A DNA stretch of 46,252 nucleotides from Pseudomonadota bacterium (GTDB lineage: Bacteria > Desulfobacterota > Desulfobulbia > Desulfobulbales > SURF-16), in NCBI GenBank assembly GCA_018897105.1, contig JAHILF010000014.1:1-46252 (forward strand), read 5' to 3'. How positions within the stretch are numbered: position 1 is the stretch's first letter; every line of letters starts with the position of its first letter. Positions 27,090 to 36,273 of the stretch are shown in pieces. A model generated the notes under the pieces. It worked only from the letters and a program-made list of their open reading frames with translations. It did not search any database and was not told the DNA's origin. A program made the translations under genes and the position numbers.

Positions 27090-29249
27090 ATGCGGGATAT
27101 GAATCCACTAAAATACAGAGGGTTGTTTTATCTGATGATCATCGTCCTGCTGGGTAATCTCAGCTCGCTGACGGACCTGATCATCCATCCGGATATCCAT
27201 TATTTTGACGTGGAGCATTTCATTGTCGGCGGCACCACCTGTCTCTTTACTCTCCCTCTTTTCATCGTCATCGAGCGCTATCTGCGCACACATCATGAGA
27301 TCAAGGTTGAAAGAGAGATCAACTACGAGGGGATCGGTCGTTACGGTTGGCAGCTGGCCGCCATCTGGACGATTATTGTCTTTGCCTCCCTGGCGTGGAA
27401 TATCACCCTGCACAAACAGAGAACAACCAAGATAGCCCTGGTCGAGGCTGCCACGGTTTTTGACGAAGACTTGGTGTTTTATAACTGGGCCGCCAGCCAT
27501 CAGGGAGTCTTTGTGCCGATAGATGATAAAACACAACCGAACCCATATCTGAAGAACATCCCCGCCCACCGGGGCACCACGGACGCGGGCAAGCGTCTGA
27601 CCCTGGTCAACCCGGAGCAGTTGATCCGCCTGGTCTATGAGAAGCGCACTAAGGGGAACGGTCCATACGGCCATATGACGAGTCTCGACCCGCTCCGTCC
27701 GGAAAACGCCCCGGATCCATGGGAGGCGGCTGCCCTGAAAACCTTTGATGACGGCGGTGATGACGCGCATACCATTGAGGAAATCAACGGAGAAAAGTAT
27801 CTGCGTCTCATGCGTCCCATGCCTGCGGACCCAAGCTGCCAGGAATGCCATCCCACTGCCCAGGGCTACAGAAAGGGCGACATCGGCGGCGGGATCAGCG
27901 TCTCCATTCCCATGGCACCGTTGCTGGCCATGTCCAAGCAGGATATTTTCACCTTCTGCATGGCCCATGGCACCCTCTGGTTTCTTGGCCTGATGGGCAC
28001 ATTTCTCGGCGTCAAGCGCCTGTCGGAATCCATTCGCGAACGGGAGCAGGCTGAGATCCGGGTGCGGTCAATCATTGAAAACATGTTCGACGGCCTGATT
28101 ACCTTAAATGAACAGTGGCGGATTGAATCGTGCAACTCATCTGCTTCGAGGATGTTCAATTATTCCCAGGCGGAGATGCTGGGACGGCATATCGGCACCC
28201 TGGTGAAGGCTTCTGACGATGAAAAGAAGGCGGAAATAATGGACCAGATTGTTACGCCTCTGCTGGTGAAGGCCATGGGCACCCCCATCGAGCTGACCGG
28301 AGAAAGAAAGGACGGCTCAAATTTCGCCCTGGAAATCTCCTTGAGCGAGATGTTCCGCGGCCCGAAACATCTCTTTATCGCCATGGTCAGGGACATCACC
28401 GAACGCAATATGGCCAAGGATGCCCTGCTGGAAAGCCAGGCTCGTATTATCAAGCAGGAGAAGCTTGCCTCGCTGGGTACCATGGTTGCCGGAATCGCCC
28501 ATGAGATCAACAATCCGTCCCAGGCTATCAGTTTTTCCATGGACGGGTTGAAGATGAATATCGAATATGTGAAAAAACTGCTCAAAGAGCTGCAGAAATA
28601 TCTGCAAGCCGATCCGTCCCAACTGCCTGAGGAGAGAGAACGTATACGGCGCCTGATGGCCGAACTTGATATGGATCTTGTCCTGGAAGGGATCGATGAC
28701 ATCGCCAACCGCAACATTCAGTCGGTTGAGCGGATCGACCACATCGTCAAAAGTACCAAGCGCATGGCCCACAGTGAGGAGGTTTTCAGTTCCTGCGATC
28801 TGAATACCATTGTCAGCGATGCTGTGGTGCTCACCCATAATCAGGTCAAATACGATCTGGAGATCGTCAAGAATCTGGCCCCCCATTTGCCGCCCTTTCA
28901 GGGACTGGCGCAGGAAATGGGCCAGGTGTTCATGAATCTCATCATGAATGCCCGGGATGCCATCAAGGAAAAGGGTTTGTCCAAGAAAGAAGGACGAATC
29001 GTCATTACCACCTATCACAACGTCAAGAGAAAATGCATCGAGGCCCGTTTTGAGGATAATGGCATCGGCATCAACAAGGAATTCATCAATAAGATTTTTG
29101 ACCCGTTTTTCACCACCAAGGATATCGGCAGCGGCACCGGCCTTGGTCTGAATCTGTGCCACCGGATCATTGATACCCACGGAGGGGAGATTGTTGTTGA
29201 AAGTGAGGCAGGCAAGGGGGCATGCTTTACCGTGCGTCTTTTTGTGTAA
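27090..29249 (+). CDS. membrane DUF3365 sensor histidine kinase with PAS domain
   Basis: The 719-residue kinase has two N-terminal membrane helices (GLFYLMIIVLLGNLSSLTDL; IVGGTTCLFTLPLFIVI), a third near 90-108, and a periplasmic DUF3365 domain with the c-type haem motif C250-QE-C253-H254 in DPSCQECHPTAQGY. A further helix (about 289-310) precedes the PAS domain (about 325-440, VRSIIENMFDGLITLNEQW). The kinase core carries H471 in MVAGIAHEINNPSQAI, the N box FMNLIMNARDAI, G1 FEDNGIGI and G2 GSGTGLGLNLC. The HEINNP H-box is typical of NtrB-like kinases. It should autophosphorylate in response to a redox or ligand signal at the haem site. The following gene encodes a receiver, a natural partner. 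Haem attachment is inferred from the motif only. Confidence 0.9.
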   Translation: MRDMNPLKYRGLFYLMIIVLLGNLSSLTDLIIHPDIHYFDVEHFIVGGTTCLFTLPLFIVIERYLRTHHEIKVEREINYEGIGRYGWQLAAIWTIIVFASLAWNITLHKQRTTKIALVEAATVFDEDLVFYNWAASHQGVFVPIDDKTQPNPYLKNIPAHRGTTDAGKRLTLVNPEQLIRLVYEKRTKGNGPYGHMTSLDPLRPENAPDPWEAAALKTFDDGGDDAHTIEEINGEKYLRLMRPMPADPSCQECHPTAQGYRKGDIGGGISVSIPMAPLLAMSKQDIFTFCMAHGTLWFLGLMGTFLGVKRLSESIREREQAEIRVRSIIENMFDGLITLNEQWRIESCNSSASRMFNYSQAEMLGRHIGTLVKASDDEKKAEIMDQIVTPLLVKAMGTPIELTGERKDGSNFALEISLSEMFRGPKHLFIAMVRDITERNMAKDALLESQARIIKQEKLASLGTMVAGIAHEINNPSQAISFSMDGLKMNIEYVKKLLKELQKYLQADPSQLPEERERIRRLMAELDMDLVLEGIDDIANRNIQSVERIDHIVKSTKRMAHSEEVFSSCDLNTIVSDAVVLTHNQVKYDLEIVKNLAPHLPPFQGLAQEMGQVFMNLIMNARDAIKEKGLSKKEGRIVITTYHNVKRKCIEARFEDNGIGINKEFINKIFDPFFTTKDIGSGTGLGLNLCHRIIDTHGGEIVVESEAGKGACFTVRLFV

Positions 29250-29352
29250 CTGCCAGGCGGATTTTTCCGTGCCGGTTTTTATTGGCGTAAACAGGATAAA
29301 TTTCTGCGCCGGGTGACCGCAACCCGTGCCGACAAGGAGGGGAAAGATCCCT

Positions 29353-30444
29353 ATGAATTTTGAAATAATGTCTCGGGACAACAACGAGAAATATACCGTG
29401 GTGATTGTGGACGACGAACGTCCTATTCTCACTGAGCTCAAGATATTGCTCAAGCGCAGGTATAACGTTCATACCTTTGAAAACCCGGAAGAAGTCGAGG
29501 ATTTTGTTGACAACAATCAGGTGGATCTTATTATCTGCGATGAGCTCATGCCGGAAATGCGCGGCAGCGTGCTGCTCAGTCGGCTGCATAAGAAACATCC
29601 GGATGTGTGCAAGGTTGTCCTGTCCGGCCAGGCGGAGAAAAACGATATTGTCCGGGCCATCAACGAGGGTCACATCTTCAATTTTCTTTTCAAGCCCGTC
29701 AACCAGCAGCAGCTGCTGAATGTCATTGAGAAGGGTATCGAAAACAGGATGCTCAAGCTGACCCTGGAAAGGCAGAATGTTGAGCTGAAAAATTACAGTG
29801 AAAACCTCGAGAAAATGGTCCAGGAGAGGACGGCCCAGCTGGTCAAGGCCCATGAGCGGGTGAAACAGCTGGACGGCAACAAGATGTCCTTTCTTATCTA
29901 CCTCACCAACGAAATCAACTCGCCGCTCGATCGTATCCAGAAACTGGCGGAGACCCTGCTGACCTATTTCGGGCTGGCGGGCAGCAACCTCAAGCCAGAC
30001 ATGCGGCAGATCGCTCTGCAGGACACCATCTCCGGCCTGCTTGCCGGCAGGAAGAGTGCGATGGCCGCGCGTCCGGTCACGGTTGATAACCGCATCAGCC
30101 CGGAGATGACGGTCAAGGCGGATCCTGAATATCTGGAGCGGGTGCTGGGAGCCTTTATTGACAATGCCGTCAGCTTTTCAGATCCCGGCGGGAAAATCGT
30201 CCTTGAGGCCGTGCGCCATAACGGCAAAACAAGAATATCCGTAGCCGATGCCGGCAAAGGCATTGACGCGGGGGATCTGGAAGATATTTTCAAGGCCTTT
30301 GTCCTGGAGCCTGAAAAACGTCGTCCGGCCGGTTTTGGCCTCAACCTCCCGGTGGCAGGCATCCTGGTGAACGCCCTGGGCGGTAAGCTGTGGGCCGAAA
30401 GCCCCGGGCCGGGCAAGGGAGCCACTTTTTATCTGGAATTATGA
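29353..30444 (+). CDS. response regulator fused to a kinase-like module lacking the phospho-acceptor His
   Basis: The ATG at 29353 lies 12 nt after AAGGAGG; an upstream GTG (29326) precedes that site and is rejected. The 363-residue protein has a receiver (about 14-135; D20-D21, D63 in LIICDELMPEM), a coiled coil (ENLEKMVQERTAQLVKAHER), a dimerisation-helix region and a GHKL ATPase domain (N box AFIDNAVSFSD, G1 DAGKGID, G2 GFGLNLPVA). The H-box reads LIYLTNEINSPLDRI: the His expected in (S/T)HEIxxPL is Asn186. ATP-binding motifs are kept, so it may bind ATP without autophosphorylating at the usual site, or work as a phosphatase or allosteric partner of the kinase encoded just before it. The order kinase-receiver supports a functional pair. 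Confidence 0.85.
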   Translation: MNFEIMSRDNNEKYTVVIVDDERPILTELKILLKRRYNVHTFENPEEVEDFVDNNQVDLIICDELMPEMRGSVLLSRLHKKHPDVCKVVLSGQAEKNDIVRAINEGHIFNFLFKPVNQQQLLNVIEKGIENRMLKLTLERQNVELKNYSENLEKMVQERTAQLVKAHERVKQLDGNKMSFLIYLTNEINSPLDRIQKLAETLLTYFGLAGSNLKPDMRQIALQDTISGLLAGRKSAMAARPVTVDNRISPEMTVKADPEYLERVLGAFIDNAVSFSDPGGKIVLEAVRHNGKTRISVADAGKGIDAGDLEDIFKAFVLEPEKRRPAGFGLNLPVAGILVNALGGKLWAESPGPGKGATFYLEL

Positions 30445-30556
30445 GGCGGGAGGGAAAGGGGGGCGGTTTTTTTCATATACAGGCATTGCCTTCTCAAGGA
30501 CGGATAGATAGAAATATTCCCATTTTTTGTGATGAAGGGCAAGGAGGAGTTCAGGC

Positions 30557-32689
30557 ATGATGCAACACACTTTTCATATTACCTTTCCCTTGACCAACCC
30601 GGTACAGATTTTTCTCCTGATATTGCTCATTATTTTGTTTACCCCCCTGATTTTCCGCAGGATGAGAATTCCCGGCATTGTCGGGCTGATCCTGAGCGGC
30701 ATGCTGGTAGGTCCCTATGGTTTGAATCTTTTATCGGGGGCGATCAATTTCAGCATATTCAGCACGGTCGGCGTCATCTACCTCATGTTTCTTGCCGGCC
30801 TCGAACTCGATATGCAGGGCCTGCTGAAGTATCGGTATTACCTGGTATTCGGGCTGGCCACCTTCTTCATTCCCCTCTTTTCAGGTTTTATTACCTGCTA
30901 TTACTGGCTGGAATATCCATTTTACAGTGCCCTGCTGATGGCCAGCATGTTTTCAACGCATACCTTGCTCGCCTACCCGATTGCCAGCAGGCTGGGCATC
31001 AATAAAAGCCTGGCGGTTTCCATAACCGTTGGCGGCACCATCATAACCGACACGGCGGTGCTGCTGCTGCTCGCCTTTATCGCCAATCTGGCGCAGCATA
31101 AATCGAACAGCGATTTATGGCTGATGTCGATTTTGTTCATAGTGCTTATCTTTGCAATTCTGTTTGGCTTACCCTGGATTTCCCGCTGGTTTTTCCGGAA
31201 TTACAAGGGAGAGGGAAGTGCCCAGTACCTTTTTGTCCTGGCCATGGTGTTTCTGGCGGCTTTTCTTTCGGAACTGATCGGCATCGAGGCCATCATCGGG
31301 GCCTTCCTGGCAGGGCTTGCCCTGAACAGTCTGATTCCTGAATCATCGGTGCTGATGAACCGTATTGTTTTCATCGGTAACACCCTTTTTATCCCTTTCT
31401 TCCTGATAAGCGTGGGGATGGTCGTTGACCTGGGGGTATTGTTTGAGGGCTGGTACGTTCTTTATTTATCCGCGGTGCTCATCGGGGTCGCATTAACGAC
31501 CAAGTTTCTGGCTGCCTGGGTAACGCAGCAGGTCTTCCGGCTGACCGCCATTGAGCGGAACGTCATATTCGGTCTCAGCAGCGCGCATGCCGCAGCCATC
31601 CTGGCGGTTGTTTTGGTTGGTTTTAAAGTCGGCCTGGTGGATGCGAATGTATTGAACAGTACCATATTACTCATTCTGGTGACCTGTCTGGTGAGTTCAT
31701 TCGTCACGGAAATCTATGGCCGCAAGCTGGCCGTGAGCAGGGAAAACGGTAAATGCGAGCAGACAAACCAGGACGAGAAAATCCTTGTGCCTGTTGCCAA
31801 CCCTGAGGAGATAGAAAAGCTGTTCGATTTTGCCTCCTGCCTGCGCGACTGCCATTCCCACGAGCCAATTTATCCCCTGACGGTCATTCCGGATAGCCAG
31901 ATGACCGATCATAATATCAAGGACAAACTCGATATTATCGAAAAGGTCATTAAGCAGTCAGGGAAAAACAGAGATCTCTTTTTCCCTTCCTCCCGGGTTG
32001 ATGTCAATGACGTGAATGGCATTGTCAGCGCGGCAGGGGAGATGATGATCACCAAGATCATCATCGGCTGGAGAGGCAGGCAATCGACGCTTGACTATTT
32101 CTTTGGTGACACCCCCAACAGCCTGCTTACGAAAATCGACCGGCTGATCATACTGGTGCATCTGAATAACCCCCTGAATGCCGGGGTGAATATTGTCGTA
32201 ATCATGCCGCCGTTTTCAGAGTTCGAATATGGTTTCAACGAATGGGTGAAATCCGTCAATACGCTTGCCTGCAATTGTAAGCATGCGGTTTTGTATGTGG
32301 GCCAGCAAAAATCCATTGACCAGCTGCAGCAGGTGTTAAAGGGATGTGAATGTAATCCGGATTACCGGGTGAAAATAATCGACTGTTATCCCGAGATAGC
32401 TGAAATCGGCGCTTACCTCGCCGGCAGCGATCTGTTGATTATGGTAAGTGCAAGACCGCGGTCTCTTTCCTACCTGGGCGCCTTTGATAACCTGCCGCGC
32501 AAAATCGCCGGCGCGTTACCGGGCAGAAATTTTGCAGTGATCTATCCTGCCCAGCGGCAAATTGATCCAAGCAGTCTGAGTTCCCAGTTGGAAGGCATGG
32601 ATCTTTCCCCCATACAGGAAAACATTGATCGTTTTAAGCGGATCAGCTGTAAGGTTCGAAAATTTTTAGGCAGCAAGGAGATGCATTAA
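30557..32689 (+). CDS. CPA2-family cation/proton antiporter with a C-terminal cytoplasmic domain
   Basis: The 710-residue integral membrane protein has about 11-12 membrane helices in the first 395 residues, with the KefB/NapA-type pattern IPGIVGLILSGMLVGPYGLN, MFLAGLELDM and the later helix ISVGMVVDLGVLF. These proteins exchange Na+ or K+ for H+. The cytoplasmic part (about 410-700) looks like one or two universal-stress-protein-like units (ILVPVANPEEIEKLFDFA; IVVIMPPFSEFEYGFNEW). No TrkA-N nucleotide-binding motif was seen. The start has AAGGAGG about 10 nt upstream. It follows the REC-kinase gene by about 110 nt and may belong to the same regulon; no terminator was seen between them. Confidence 0.9.
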   Translation: MMQHTFHITFPLTNPVQIFLLILLIILFTPLIFRRMRIPGIVGLILSGMLVGPYGLNLLSGAINFSIFSTVGVIYLMFLAGLELDMQGLLKYRYYLVFGLATFFIPLFSGFITCYYWLEYPFYSALLMASMFSTHTLLAYPIASRLGINKSLAVSITVGGTIITDTAVLLLLAFIANLAQHKSNSDLWLMSILFIVLIFAILFGLPWISRWFFRNYKGEGSAQYLFVLAMVFLAAFLSELIGIEAIIGAFLAGLALNSLIPESSVLMNRIVFIGNTLFIPFFLISVGMVVDLGVLFEGWYVLYLSAVLIGVALTTKFLAAWVTQQVFRLTAIERNVIFGLSSAHAAAILAVVLVGFKVGLVDANVLNSTILLILVTCLVSSFVTEIYGRKLAVSRENGKCEQTNQDEKILVPVANPEEIEKLFDFASCLRDCHSHEPIYPLTVIPDSQMTDHNIKDKLDIIEKVIKQSGKNRDLFFPSSRVDVNDVNGIVSAAGEMMITKIIIGWRGRQSTLDYFFGDTPNSLLTKIDRLIILVHLNNPLNAGVNIVVIMPPFSEFEYGFNEWVKSVNTLACNCKHAVLYVGQQKSIDQLQQVLKGCECNPDYRVKIIDCYPEIAEIGAYLAGSDLLIMVSARPRSLSYLGAFDNLPRKIAGALPGRNFAVIYPAQRQIDPSSLSSQLEGMDLSPIQENIDRFKRISCKVRKFLGSKEMH

Positions 32690-32751
32690 AAGAAGCCGGT
32701 CGATCAGGGCGCAGACCTGCCAGCGCACCGCTGCCGGCCCTCTCCTTTGCT

Positions 32752-33732
32752 TTAAAAGAAGACCCGGGCCCGGTGCTGGTCGGACAGCGAGGCGAAATTC
32801 GGCAGCGGACCCACCAGATAATCAATGTCTTCGGAAGACATGATCGCCTGACTGGCGTGAAACGGATCATAGTAATGAATGATGCCCACATTCAGGAAGG
32901 GGAACTGTGATTTCGGGGCATAGCGGTTTCCCATGGAGCTGGTCAGGTCGACCCCGGTAACCAGCAGCCAGTGGTTCCACAGGTGCAGATAGCTCATGAC
33001 GTTGACCGCCAGCGGCCGTCTGGCCCAGGCCAGCAGGCCCATCCAGGAATAGGCCCCGCGGAAGCAGTTGAACGGGTCGGAAAAGCGGCTCATGGGCGGG
33101 GTGAACTTGGTGAATTTGAGTCCCTGCACATAAAGCAGTTCGTTGTCGTCGGTGCGCAGCCCTCTCTGTCTTCGGAATTCCTTGACAAAATAATCCGGGG
33201 GCCGGCCGTTGACGCTCTTGCCCGCCTCGGTCAGCACCAGCTCGATCTGTTCCGGCACCGGCCATTCATTGATATACTTGTTGAATTTTCCCGGATGATT
33301 CCATTTTTCCAGGAGAGTGGCCGAGGTGGCCCAGCACGACGCCCCGTCGGGCTGCCGCAGGCGCTCCACCGGCCGCGGAATATAGTAGCTGGTCGGCAGT
33401 TTCAGATCCGGGTTGGTCGGCGGATCGGGGAGAATGTTCGCCACCTGGCCATCCATTCTGCTTACGGTATTCTTGCCCACCACCCCGTCGGCGGAAAGGC
33501 CGTTTTTCTGCTGATAGGCCACCACGCCCTTGTGGGTTTCCGCGCCGAAAATGCCGTCAAGCGTGCCGTTTGGTTTAGTGGAGCGCGGCATGGGGTGGCC
33601 CAGGGCCACCAAGGCCATCTGAATGAGCCGCACCGCCTGACGGTCCATGGACCCCATGGCAAGGGCCGGGGAATTCAGAGCTGCCCTGGTCAGACCGTCA
33701 TTGCCGGCAAAAAAACGGGAAGCGAAAACCAT
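32752..33732 (-). CDS. peptidoglycan-binding protein with papain-like cysteine protease domain
   Basis: The 326-residue protein starts with a peptidoglycan-binding_1 module (about 30-95; VRLIQMALVALGHPMPRS, then LDGIFGAETHKGVVAYQ). A papain-like domain follows with candidate nucleophile C133 in QPDGASCWATSATLLEKW and catalytic His H254 in LWNHWLLVTGVD, then an Asp in HYYDPFHAS. The layout resembles the AvrRpt2/C39-like papain fold family. No N-terminal signal peptide is visible. Possible roles are cell-wall remodelling, a phage-type lysin, or a secreted antibacterial effector; no immunity gene is evident next to it. The start has AGGAGG about 8 nt upstream. It converges with the antiporter gene. 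Confidence 0.75.
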   Translation of the reverse strand: MVFASRFFAGNDGLTRAALNSPALAMGSMDRQAVRLIQMALVALGHPMPRSTKPNGTLDGIFGAETHKGVVAYQQKNGLSADGVVGKNTVSRMDGQVANILPDPPTNPDLKLPTSYYIPRPVERLRQPDGASCWATSATLLEKWNHPGKFNKYINEWPVPEQIELVLTEAGKSVNGRPPDYFVKEFRRQRGLRTDDNELLYVQGLKFTKFTPPMSRFSDPFNCFRGAYSWMGLLAWARRPLAVNVMSYLHLWNHWLLVTGVDLTSSMGNRYAPKSQFPFLNVGIIHYYDPFHASQAIMSSEDIDYLVGPLPNFASLSDQHRARVFF

Positions 33733-34228
33733 GGGCGCAACCTCCTGGACAGCGACTGTCCTGGTAAAAGAAAAGTGCGGGTGCAGACTCTGTTTTCAGT
33801 GCTGTCCGCCGTTGCCGCGCCGGTAAGCCACAACCCGGCAATGTTAAAATCTCAACTTTCTGACTTGATCTATTTTGTCGAAATAACGGTATTTTTTTGT
33901 AACATAATTGCCGCTCTGATCTCCGTCATGGGAATTTGGAAGACAGGAGACAGAATTCAGAACGATTGATTTTATTACGTTTTATTCTGGCTTCTGACTC
34001 CTGTCTGCTGAATTCTCTGAAAACAAGCTTCGGGCAACCTGAAAATATCTATTTAATTTTAACATGTCACCACAACTCAGAAAGTTAAATTAAAATAATT
34101 GATCCCCTCAGCGCTATCAACAAATTTGGCAGGGAAGAGGCGAAAATAATTCGTTTTTTTGCAGCCACTGGCATGAACTGCCTGATGAGGCAAAGTTTGC
34201 GGCGGATGGGTAGTGATGAGAGACGAAA
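33733..34228. other. intergenic region with an inverted repeat at 33941-34015
   Basis: No gene is supported. Two pairs of arms face each other: AGACAGGAG (33941-33949) with CTCCTGTCT (33998-34006), and GAATTCAG (33953-33960) with CTGAATTC (34008-34015). The arms cannot all pair at once, but the element resembles dispersed GACAGGAGACAGAATTCAGAA-type repeats. A second small dyad (GGACAG/CTGTCC) sits at about 33748-33762 in the leader of the papain-like gene. Confidence 0.5.
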
Positions 34229-34251
34229 AAAGGGGGCATAAAGCCCCCTTT
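34229..34251 (-). terminator. rho-independent terminator of the hydrogenase operon
   Basis: A 9-bp stem (AAAGGGGGC 34229-34237; GCCCCCTTT 34243-34251) with loop ataaa is followed, on the minus strand, by a T-run from 34230 to about 34226 and then CGTC. It lies 73 bp past the stop of the last gene of the operon. Confidence 0.85.
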
Positions 34252-34323
34252 CCCCGTTTACTGCATGCGGTGCACCTGACAGCACCCCTTTTCAGGAAAC
34301 TGCCGCGTAAAGCCGAGACAATG

Positions 34324-34569
34324 CTACGCCTCGGCTTCCTTGGTTGTATCCTTGTACTCCTTGCTGTCGGTGACCTTTTCGCCTTCGATTTCCTCTATCT
34401 CCTCTCTGGTCAGATGAATCTGGCCACAGGTTGGACAGGCGCCATCGAAATTATTGCCTACAGTAACCTTTCTTAATTCATCAACAGTCATATGGCCCAC
34501 ATAGCCACAGGCGCTGTCTGTCCTGGTGACACGTATTTGATGTCGCTTCTTCTGGGTCGTATCAGTCAT
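34324..34569 (-). CDS. small CPTC-containing protein at the end of the hydrogenase operon
   Basis: The start at 34569 has AAGGAG at good spacing and gives 81 residues beginning MTDTTQKKRHQIRVTRTD. One CxxC (GACPTCGQIHLTREEIEE) and an earlier Cys (SACGYVGHM) could bind a metal. The C-terminus is highly acidic and lysine-rich. I do not recognise the family. It is the last gene before the terminator and is separated from mvhA by a MITE-like insertion, so it was probably closer to mvhA before the insertion. Function unknown; a hydrogenase-linked role is an inference from position. Confidence 0.7.
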   Translation of the reverse strand: MTDTTQKKRHQIRVTRTDSACGYVGHMTVDELRKVTVGNNFDGACPTCGQIHLTREEIEEIEGEKVTDSKEYKDTTKEAEA

Positions 34570-34591
34570 CACCAAGTTCTCCTTATATATT

Positions 34592-34767
34592 GAGCCTCTT
34601 GCAAAATGAACATCTACTCCGATCGCTAAAAATAACCTGTGCGGCGTCTTCCTGGTGAAATCGTCCACAACGGAGCACTGCTATGCTTCCGGGCGATTTC
34701 ATCACTCATCCTGGCCCAGAATATTTTTCTCTCGATCTCGCTACGACGTTCATTTTGTAAGAGGCTC
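34592..34767. mobile_element. MITE-like element, 176 bp, with 20-bp terminal inverted repeats
   Basis: The ends GAGCCTCTTGCAAAATGAAC (34592-34611) and GTTCATTTTGTAAGAGGCTC (34748-34767) are inverted repeats with one mismatch in 20. The interior has no transposase; a minus-strand frame runs through it but looks incidental or like a transposase-terminus relic. No clear target duplication was found. It lies between mvhA and the last operon gene, inside the transcribed unit. Confidence 0.75.
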
Positions 34768-34775
34768 TGTTGTAT

Positions 34776-34805
34776 GCAGCAATTCCTTTGACAAGGAATT
34801 GCTGC
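34776..34805 (-). other. perfect 13-bp hairpin just after the mvhA stop codon
   Basis: GCAGCAATTCCTT (34776-34788) and AAGGAATTGCTGC (34793-34805) pair fully around a 4-nt loop, six bases past the mvhA TAA. There is no T-run on the minus strand. It may slow 3' decay, reduce read-through to the last gene, or be a former terminator cut by the neighbouring MITE. Confidence 0.6.
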
Positions 34806-34810
34806 GTTCA

Positions 34811-36262
34811 TTATTCCAGGTTGGTCAGAACGTCAATTTCTTTTCCCTGGGCATTAATGATAGATACGGTCAAAGGCATACCACCATCCAGGTGGTGCGT
34901 GGCGCAGGAAATTCAGGGGTCATAGGCGCGCACCGCCATTTCCACCTTGTTAAGCATGCCCTGATCATAAACGCCGTCTTTAATCAGCATGGTTGCCGCC
35001 TGTTTGACGCTCATATTCATGGGCGCAATATTGTGGGTGGTGCCCACAATCAGATTGGCGCTGACAATGCAGCCGTTATCATCGGTTGTGTAATCATGGA
35101 TAAGAGAGCCGCGGGGAGCTTCCACACAGCCCACCCCTCGTCCTGCCTTCGGTTCGACCTTGGCCCTGATGTTGGGATCAGTGATGCTTTTATCCTGCAG
35201 CAACTCGATGGTCCGTTCACAGGCGTAAACAAGCTCAATCAAACGGGCCCAGTGATAGAGCAAGGTGAACTGGGCCGGTCTGCCGAATTTTGCCCGGAAC
35301 TCTTCCAGGGCTGCCTGTGCCTTGGGGGTGCCAATGTGATCGCACACATTGATCCGGGCCAGGGTATTGGAACGGTAGATGCCTTTGGGATGGTCCAGAT
35401 CCATGGAGAATCCCTCCTTCCATGACTTGGCATAGGGCATTTTGGCATAGGCCCATGGTTCCACATGCTCGGCAAGGTAGTCGGTGTATTCGGAACAGGG
35501 GAAGTCGACGTACTCGCCGGTGGGCTGCATGAGCCGCAGTTTACCGTCATAAATCCTCAGCGCGCCATTGTCGTCCACTGTGCCGAGGAACCCGGTGGTG
35601 ATCGTGCCCAGTTTGGAAATGACGTCCAGGTACTTGTTAAAGACATTGTTTTTGGCAAAGTCCAAGGCGTAGACGGCAAAATCAAGCAATGTCTCCGTGT
35701 CCCTGAGCAGACCGACGCGTTCCGGTTCGGTCATGGGTTTGGCAAATCCGCCGGTAACGCCGGCGATGGGATGAATCGCCTTGCCGGCAAAACGCTCCAA
35801 CATCATCTGGCCCAGCTGGCGCATCTTGACCACCTGTTGGGCAAGCTCCGGTGCGGCTTTGACGATGCCGATAACATTACGCACTGCATAGTCGCTGTCC
35901 GGACCAATGACAAAATCAGGTGCGGCCAGGAAAAAGAAGTGCAGAATTTTATCGTTGATATGGGCCATCACCTGGCAGAGTTCGCGCAGCTTATGACCGG
36001 CCGGGGTCGGGGTGACGCCGAAACAGGCGTCCACCGCCTTGACCGAGGCCAGGTGATGCATCCACGGACAGATGCCGCAGATGCGGTTGACGATACGTGG
36101 TACTTCCTCTGCCGGACGTCCCTCAATGAATTTCTCAAATCCCCTTAGAGACATGAGATGCAGTTTTGTGTCTTTGACATTGCCGTTATCGTCGAGTTCA
36201 ATGGCAATGCTCGCATGGCCCTCGATCCTGGTAACTGGCTGAATAGTTAATACTTTTCCCAT
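34811..36262 (-). CDS. mvhA: [NiFeSe] Mvh-type hydrogenase large subunit, selenoprotein
   Basis: This 483-residue catalytic subunit reads through a UGA at 34913-34915 as selenocysteine 450. The N-terminal nickel motif is RICGICPWMHH (L1). The C-terminal motif is DPU-IS-C-ATHH, where families have DPCxxCxxH; the frame goes on for 33 more residues (LDGGMPLTVSIINAQGKEID, ending LTNLE) to TAA at 34811. Stopping at UGA would remove two of the four nickel ligands. A hairpin at 34880-34896 fits a bacterial SECIS. The residues after ATHH would be the peptide removed by the maturation protease encoded first in the operon. Mvh oxidises H2 and passes electrons through MvhG and MvhD to HdrA. The ATG follows mvhG by 11 nt with AAGGAG before it. 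Confidence 0.92.
34880..34896 (-). promoter_or_regulatory. candidate bacterial SECIS hairpin of mvhA
   Basis: Read on the minus strand, 16 nt after the UGA a 6-bp stem ACCACC/GGTGGT encloses the loop TGGAT. Bacterial SECIS hairpins sit just downstream of UGA within the coding region and have G in the first positions of the apical loop. The same spacing and loop occur in mvhD. Confidence 0.75.
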
Positions 36263-36273
36263 ATTTGGCTCCT

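Noticed and set aside
34626-34811. Minus-strand 61-codon frame between mvhA and the last operon gene
   Set aside because: It runs through the MITE and its flank, has no family similarity, and is best explained by the element itself.
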